From NCBI GenBank assembly GCA_016987375.1, contig PJRA01000216.1:294362-307401 (forward strand): DNA of 13,040 bases, in the 5' to 3' direction. The position numbers were made by a program, and so were the translations under genes. The notes under the pieces are model-generated. The model ran no database searches. It worked only from the letters and a program-made list of their open reading frames with translations, and was not told the origin of the DNA. This document shows, in pieces, positions 9,226 through 13,040 of this stretch. The DNA is from Brachionus koreanus (lineage: Eukaryota > Rotifera > Eurotatoria > Ploima > Brachionidae). Positions within the stretch are counted from its first letter, which is position 1, and every line of letters begins with the position of its first letter.

Positions 9226-10761
9226 CAGAAATATGATTATTTTAAACTATACAAAAATATCTAAACTTTAATCGTATGAACATATGTCGAAAAACCTATT
9301 GCGTAAGTAGACGAAAATTAAAAAAAAAAACTAACTTTTTAAAATGCTAAATTCTTTGTAAAAGCATATCTTATTTTTCAAATGAATAGGTAAACAAGAA
9401 TTAACTCGAATTGAATTTAAACTAATTTTAGTTGTTATCTTTAAAATAAAGAAATTATTCTCAAAAATTAAGTTTTTTGGAAAAGTAAAATTTTTAATTA
9501 TATGAAAAAAAATGGTTCGAAAGCTTTCATTCGAAAGATTTCTCTTTAGAGCTAAATTTTGTACAGGTTATTTATTTAGACAAAATATCTGGAAATTATT
9601 TTTAAAGTGTTTTTCTATTATTTAAAAAAATTTTTCAACAATGAAATATCGATTTTGAATTTCAAAAAAATTTACTGAATTTTTTAAAAGCATAAATATC
9701 TAATTTAAATAATTAATAAATCTAAATTTAAATGAAATAATGTAGTTTAAAAATTCTTTAATATTTTCCCTCAAGACTTATTTTTAAAGCTATTAAATCA
9801 AAAAGCTTAAGCAGTGTTTCGAAACATTGTTAACTTTGTTTAGAGATATACTGTATTTGCTGTTTAAGAGTTAACTTGCAATCGCTAAAGAAAATTAAAA
9901 ACTGGCATTGTTAATTTTGAAATAATAAGACAAGAAAAAAAATTTAGATTCAATTCATTCAAGCTTTTTTGTTTAGATCTAAAACTAATTAATTAAAACC
10001 AGTATTTTGTCTATGTACAACTTCTGTAAATCTTTGTTTTTCAGACATTTTCTAGATTTAGACGAACTATTAGAAATGTTTAATTTAATTTTGAATTTAA
10101 CCTTTTTGATACATTTCTAATATCATAATTTATTAAATATGTCTAAATTATTATTCAGATTAGACTTCTTATTCATTTGACTAAAAAAAAAATGAAATCA
10201 CAATCAATTTTTTTCAATAAATTCTTTTAATCATAAATACATAAAATTAAAAGATAAAAAAGCTAAATTTCAAAATTACAAATTTCAAATTTTGTGTCAA
10301 TGATTTTAAAAATTTAAATATTTCAATTTGCTAAAAAAAAATCAAGTTCTTACTTAAACACCTTTTTTAAAAAAATTTAAATTTTGTCCATTAAACAATC
10401 AAAACGAAAAAAAAAAGAAAATACATTTAAAATGTAAATCAAAGCAAGTTCGACGGAAAATTTGTCAAATTCAAAAAATATCGTTCATAAATAAAATCAA
10501 TTAATTGTATCACAAATTAGATATTTTAATTTGATTATGAATAATATACCATATTTTTGAGATTTTTTATTTATTTTGAATTCAAACTAATGTAGAATTG
10601 TAAATTTATCAAATATATTTGTTTTACTCATAAATTTCCAATTATTTTACGATAATTAGTCTAAAATACCAAAATAACACAAACCTGAAATTTTCTAATT
10701 TGGAACACTCTGCCAATTATTATATAAAGAAATCTTTTTATGTTAGAGAACTCAGCAAGCT

Positions 10762-11807
10762 GTACTAGGTAATGGAGTTTATAAATGGTCAGAGATATTG
10801 AGTGAAGTTCCTCAAGGATCTGTCATTTGACTCCTGATATTTTTTCTGTACATAAACGACCTCCCTGATTGTAGTTCAAAAGAATGTAATTTTATGCAAA
10901 TGACTCAAAAATACTCGGCATATTTAAAAAAGTTTATGATAAAGCGATATTAAAGAAAGATTTGGATTCAGTATGTTAATGGTGTGGTGTATATGGCTGT
11001 GTGTTGACAAATGCATATCTGTCAAAAACCGGTGAATCAACTCAAATGCTTTACTAACGATCACAGAGTGTTATTAGGATCTAGGAGTGATGGTCTCATC
11101 AAATTTAAAGTGAATCCGCCAAATGAAAAGTGCTTGTGCGAAAGCTAGTATGGTACTTGGAATATTAAAGCGAGATCTAACAAGCATAGAGGAAAGGCTG
11201 TGAAAAGATTTTATAAATCCATTGTGAAGCCCCACTTATACCTCACATTACAGGTTTGGAATCAAAGTATGAAAAGGGATGTGAATACGTTAATGAGAGA
11301 AAGTACAAGAGAGGGTAAAAAAGTTACAGATATCTCTAAGAAATATGTCGTATGAAATGAGGTTAGCTAAATTGGGATTGACAAGGCTGAGTGAAAGAAG
11401 AGTGAGAGGTAACTTGATTAAAGTGTACAAATTAGTCAATGGATTAAAAAAGGTGGACTTGGTCAGAGATTTATAGTGAATAAATCAGAAAAGAAAGTTC
11501 CTGCAGCGGCGTTAAGAAGAAATAGCTTCAGAGTTCAGAGAGAAAGTTTCCAAGCACAAGAAACGATTTTGCAGCTGCGGTAAGTGCCAGACATGCCTTT
11601 TTCTCAAACAAGGTAGTTCTACATTAAAAGGTGCCAGAAGATGTAATGAAATCAACTGCTGGTTTCAAAATCTATTTAGATTATTTCAACGGAATAGGCT
11701 GCTACAACTCCACACCGCCAAATGGCGATAACGGGCTCAGACACTCTAAATGTTATGTGTCGCAGAAAAAATGCTGTTACTACTACTACTTTTATTATAT
11801 CTTTTAA
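10762..11807 (+). pseudogene. Dead CR1/jockey-type LINE reverse transcriptase (C-terminal half)
   Basis: Homology is continuous, but the frame changes repeatedly. In order: GVYKWSEILSEVPQGSV with INDLPD (10762-10889), broken by TGA at 10828; then FYANDSK (10890 on) in a new frame, where the catalytic F-x-A-D-D box reads YAND; then DLGVMVSSNLK and a KASMVLGILKR segment (about 11070-11180); then FYKSIVKPHL (about 11210 on); then an open run at 11345-11476 with RLAKLGLTRLSERRVRG and VYKLVNGL; then FIVNKSEKKVP (11470-11583); finally VPEDVMKSTAGFKIYLDYF, ending at TAA 11805-11807. These are the palm, thumb and C-terminal blocks of CR1/jockey-clade LINE reverse transcriptases. At least four frame changes plus internal stops make it non-functional. 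The 5' half (endonuclease, fingers) is absent, as expected from 5' truncation on insertion. G+C is visibly higher than in the flanks. Confidence 0.85.
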
Positions 11808-12200
11808 AACAAATCTTAGAACCTGCTTGTGACCATACAAGCCGACCCGAAAAAAAGACCTGTTCGGGTGCGTGTACTGGTAAAAACCGAAACCCGTACC
11901 CGTACCCGAAATACACGTTAATCTCGGGTTTTTACACGTACTCGTACCCGAAATACATGTAATTTTCGGGTTTTTCAAACAGGAAAAATTTTAAATTTCA
12001 TGAAAAAGACTAAAATTTTTGTTTAGTTTAATTTAAATTGAGAATAGTAATTTAATTTTTATTCAAAAAGAAAAAAATAAATTAAAAAAATTTATTTTGT
12101 TAAATTTTAAACCTTTAACTTTTTTAGCAAACTTAATTAAAAAGAAATATTTGCTTTTTCTATAACAAAATTATAGATAATTTTAAATTCTCATATTAAA
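11808..12200 (+). mobile_element. Probable 5' untranslated/subterminal region of a hAT transposon
   Basis: This lies between the end of the CR1-type remnant and the first ATG of the hAT transposase remnant. The first third is G+C-rich and packed with ACCCG/CGGGT motifs (listed separately). The rest, from about 11985, is AT-rich leader. Clustered short repeats in both orientations just inside the ends are typical of hAT elements, where transposase binds them. The exact terminal inverted repeat and 8-bp target duplication cannot be fixed, because the other end is outside the window. The element sits right at the 3' end of the CR1 copy, which suggests insertion into or beside it. Confidence 0.5.
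11845..11976. repeat. Cluster of eight ACCCG/CGGGT motifs with a 42-bp spaced direct repeat
   Basis: ACCCG occurs at 11845, 11892, 11898, 11904 and 11946. CGGGT occurs at 11865, 11925 and 11967. The segment 11901-11933 recurs at 11943-11975 with four mismatches in 33 bases. Each copy is itself an imperfect palindrome (ACCCGAAA ... TTTTCGGGT in the second) around a central ACACGT or ACATGT. In this AT-rich DNA the cluster is highly non-random. The likely role is as subterminal transposase-binding sites of the hAT element that follows. Confidence 0.75.
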
Positions 12201-12975
12201 ATGCCAAGACAAACTCGCAATTCCAACCGTCGAGATACAACTTCGAATTTACCATGTTCCTCAGCTGATCATACTCCAGTTAATCAGGAAAATATTCGAG
12301 AATTTAATAATCGAATAAACACAAGTGAAATTCAGTCGAGTCAAAATTCAAATACAAATCAATTAAATTATGTGATTTCATATCAAGGTATTTTAGATGC
12401 TTAAATAATTAAAATAAATACTCAACCCTTAAATCTATTTTTTATTAATTAAATTAAAGATCAAGAAAGAATGAATAATTTAATAAATGATGGATTGAAT
12501 GGTGTTTTTCAAAAAAAAAGGCTTTTAAAATTGACGAAAAAGTGATAAAATACTCACCTATTTATCAATTTTTCGACTCTATAATAGAATTCGATTAAAA
12601 GCCGAATGATTCTATCTCATTCAAATGTATTCAATGTGGAAGATCTTATAAAGCAAAATTAGGGGAGTCTGGTAATTTGAAAAAACACTATATCATAAAA
12701 ACTTGAAAAACTGGATTAATTCATATTCAATTCAAATTAACAAAACTCATAAAAAGTGGACTTTAGACGAAAATTTAACTAATCTTGCCAATTCTCCAGA
12801 ACTCTTCGAAATATTACATTCGGCAATAGAAGAAATGTTAAAAGAAGCAAAATCAGTCTGGTTAGTAACTGATTTATGGTCTAATTTAACTCAACAACAT
12901 TTAGCTCTTGGGGCTTCTATGGTTTTCAGCGATTTAGTTAAAAAAAATTCGGGGTCTTTACATAATAGCATATAA
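12201..12975 (+). pseudogene. Dead hAT-family transposase (N-terminal part with BED finger)
   Basis: ATG 12201 (AAAATG context) opens a Ser/Asn/Thr-rich N-terminus. A plausible 72-bp intron (12388-12459) leads to an exon starting DQERMNNLINDG. The frame is then lost at an A9 run (12511-12519), where the coherent continuation (FKIDEKVIKYSPIYQFFDS) is in another frame. A TAA interrupts it at 12596-12598. Next comes a BED-type zinc finger: Cys at 12626 and 12635 (C-I-Q-C), GNLKKH with His at 12686, and a second His at 12694 that is out of frame. From 12694 the frame runs LKNWINSYS ... VWLVTDLWSN ... LALGASMVF to a TAA at 12973. VTDLW holds the first catalytic Asp of hAT transposases (codon 12871-12873). 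The remaining DDE residues and the dimerisation domain are missing. The copy is inactive. The family call is strong from the BED finger plus the TDLW block. Confidence 0.8.
12388..12459 (+). other. Candidate 72-bp intron in the hAT transposase remnant
   Basis: The donor is CAAG|GTATTTT and the acceptor ATTAAAG|ATC after a T-rich tract. Removing it joins TAT CAA G to AT CAA GAA, keeps the frame open and bypasses the TAA at 12402-12404. The following residues (DQERMNNLIND) look like ordinary coding sequence. The alternative is that the TAA is just one more lesion in a dead element. Small introns near the 5' end of hAT transposase genes are common. Confidence 0.5.
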
Positions 12976-12999
12976 CGAAATAGCACATAACGAAATAGC
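12965..12999. repeat. 15-bp tandem repeat, 2.3 copies
   Basis: ATAGCATATAACGAA (12965-12979) is followed by ATAGCACATAACGAA (12980-12994) and a partial ATAGC. It overlaps the point where recognisable hAT transposase sequence ends, so it may mark a deletion junction or replication slippage at the break. No protein or RNA feature was seen from 12976 to the window end. Confidence 0.7.
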
Positions 13000-13040
13000 C
13001 AATTCAAAATTAGTTGTCTTCGTTTAAAAAAAAAAGCAAA

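Larger units (their letters stand above)
7196..10761. other. Long AT-rich spacer, no gene seen
   Basis: About 3.5 kb between the start of GT7 gene B and the CR1-type remnant. It should include gene B's promoter and 5' UTR near 7196, but no element stands out. No open frame with recognisable protein content was found on either strand. Long A and T runs are frequent. The only structured pieces noticed are two small inverted repeats, listed separately (8799-8854 and 9184-9225). No tRNA-like cloverleaf or other RNA gene was recognised. Confidence 0.55.

Noticed and set aside
9516..9537. Repeated TTCGAAAG with a GAAAGCTTTC palindrome, considered as a tRNA T-loop or protein-binding site
   Set aside because: No cloverleaf could be built around it, and the palindrome is only 10 bp; likely chance.
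11750..11962. 70-codon plus-strand frame with poly-Leu and Tyr-Pro repeats
   Set aside because: The Leu run is an out-of-frame reading of the TAC repeat at the LINE end, and the Tyr-Pro repeats come from the ACCCGT motifs.
11676..11978. 100-codon minus-strand frame across the LINE/hAT junction
   Set aside because: Its repetitive content (two similar CISGT blocks) comes from the CCCG repeat cluster. It crosses two unrelated elements and is antisense to both.
1..13040. Search for a CRISPR array, bacterial operon, phage or antiviral defence locus
   Set aside because: There are no regularly spaced repeats and no prokaryotic gene clusters. The content is eukaryotic: spliced genes, LINE and hAT remnants, long AT-rich spacers.

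Overview
The window looks like nuclear DNA of an invertebrate animal. It is extremely AT-rich (by eye around 75-80% A+T outside genes). Its only intact genes are two-exon, GT-AG spliced glycosyltransferases of the animal beta-1,4-galactosyltransferase family (GT7), and the rest is A/T-rich spacer with decayed eukaryotic transposons. A monogonont rotifer (Brachionus-like) would fit the base composition and repeat types, but that is a guess and nothing here proves it.

Layout. 1-121: last codons of an RTE-type LINE reverse transcriptase, running in from outside the window. 122-1860: AT-rich spacer. 1861-3348 (minus): GT7 gene A, exons 3348-2292 and 2111-1861, 435 aa. 3349-4840: spacer. About 4890-5041 (plus): possible remnant of a Tc1/mariner-type transposase helix-turn-helix. 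5399-7195 (minus): GT7 gene B, exons 7195-6103 and 5646-5399, 446 aa. 7196-10761: about 3.5 kb of AT-rich spacer with two small hairpins. 10762-11807 (plus): dead CR1/jockey-type reverse transcriptase with many frameshifts and stops. About 11820-12975 (plus): dead hAT transposon, with a CCCG-rich repeat cluster upstream, a BED zinc finger and the first catalytic Asp of the transposase. The window ends in a short tandem repeat.

Genes A and B are head-to-tail paralogues, each predicted to be a Golgi type II membrane protein. Both carry the DVD metal site, the WGWGGEDDD motif and the downstream Met/His metal ligands, so both look catalytically competent. Both have Leu where vertebrate beta4GalT1 has the donor-selecting Tyr, which points to GalNAc transfer (LacdiNAc synthesis).

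The most striking signal is a 431-bp tract (2402-2832 and 6213-6643) that reads as 100% identical between the two genes. The paralogues are otherwise clearly diverged: about 59% DNA identity in the 70 bp directly beside it and about half the residues in exon 2. This is the pattern of a recent, sharply bounded gene conversion over the catalytic core, or of an assembly artefact that long reads would expose.
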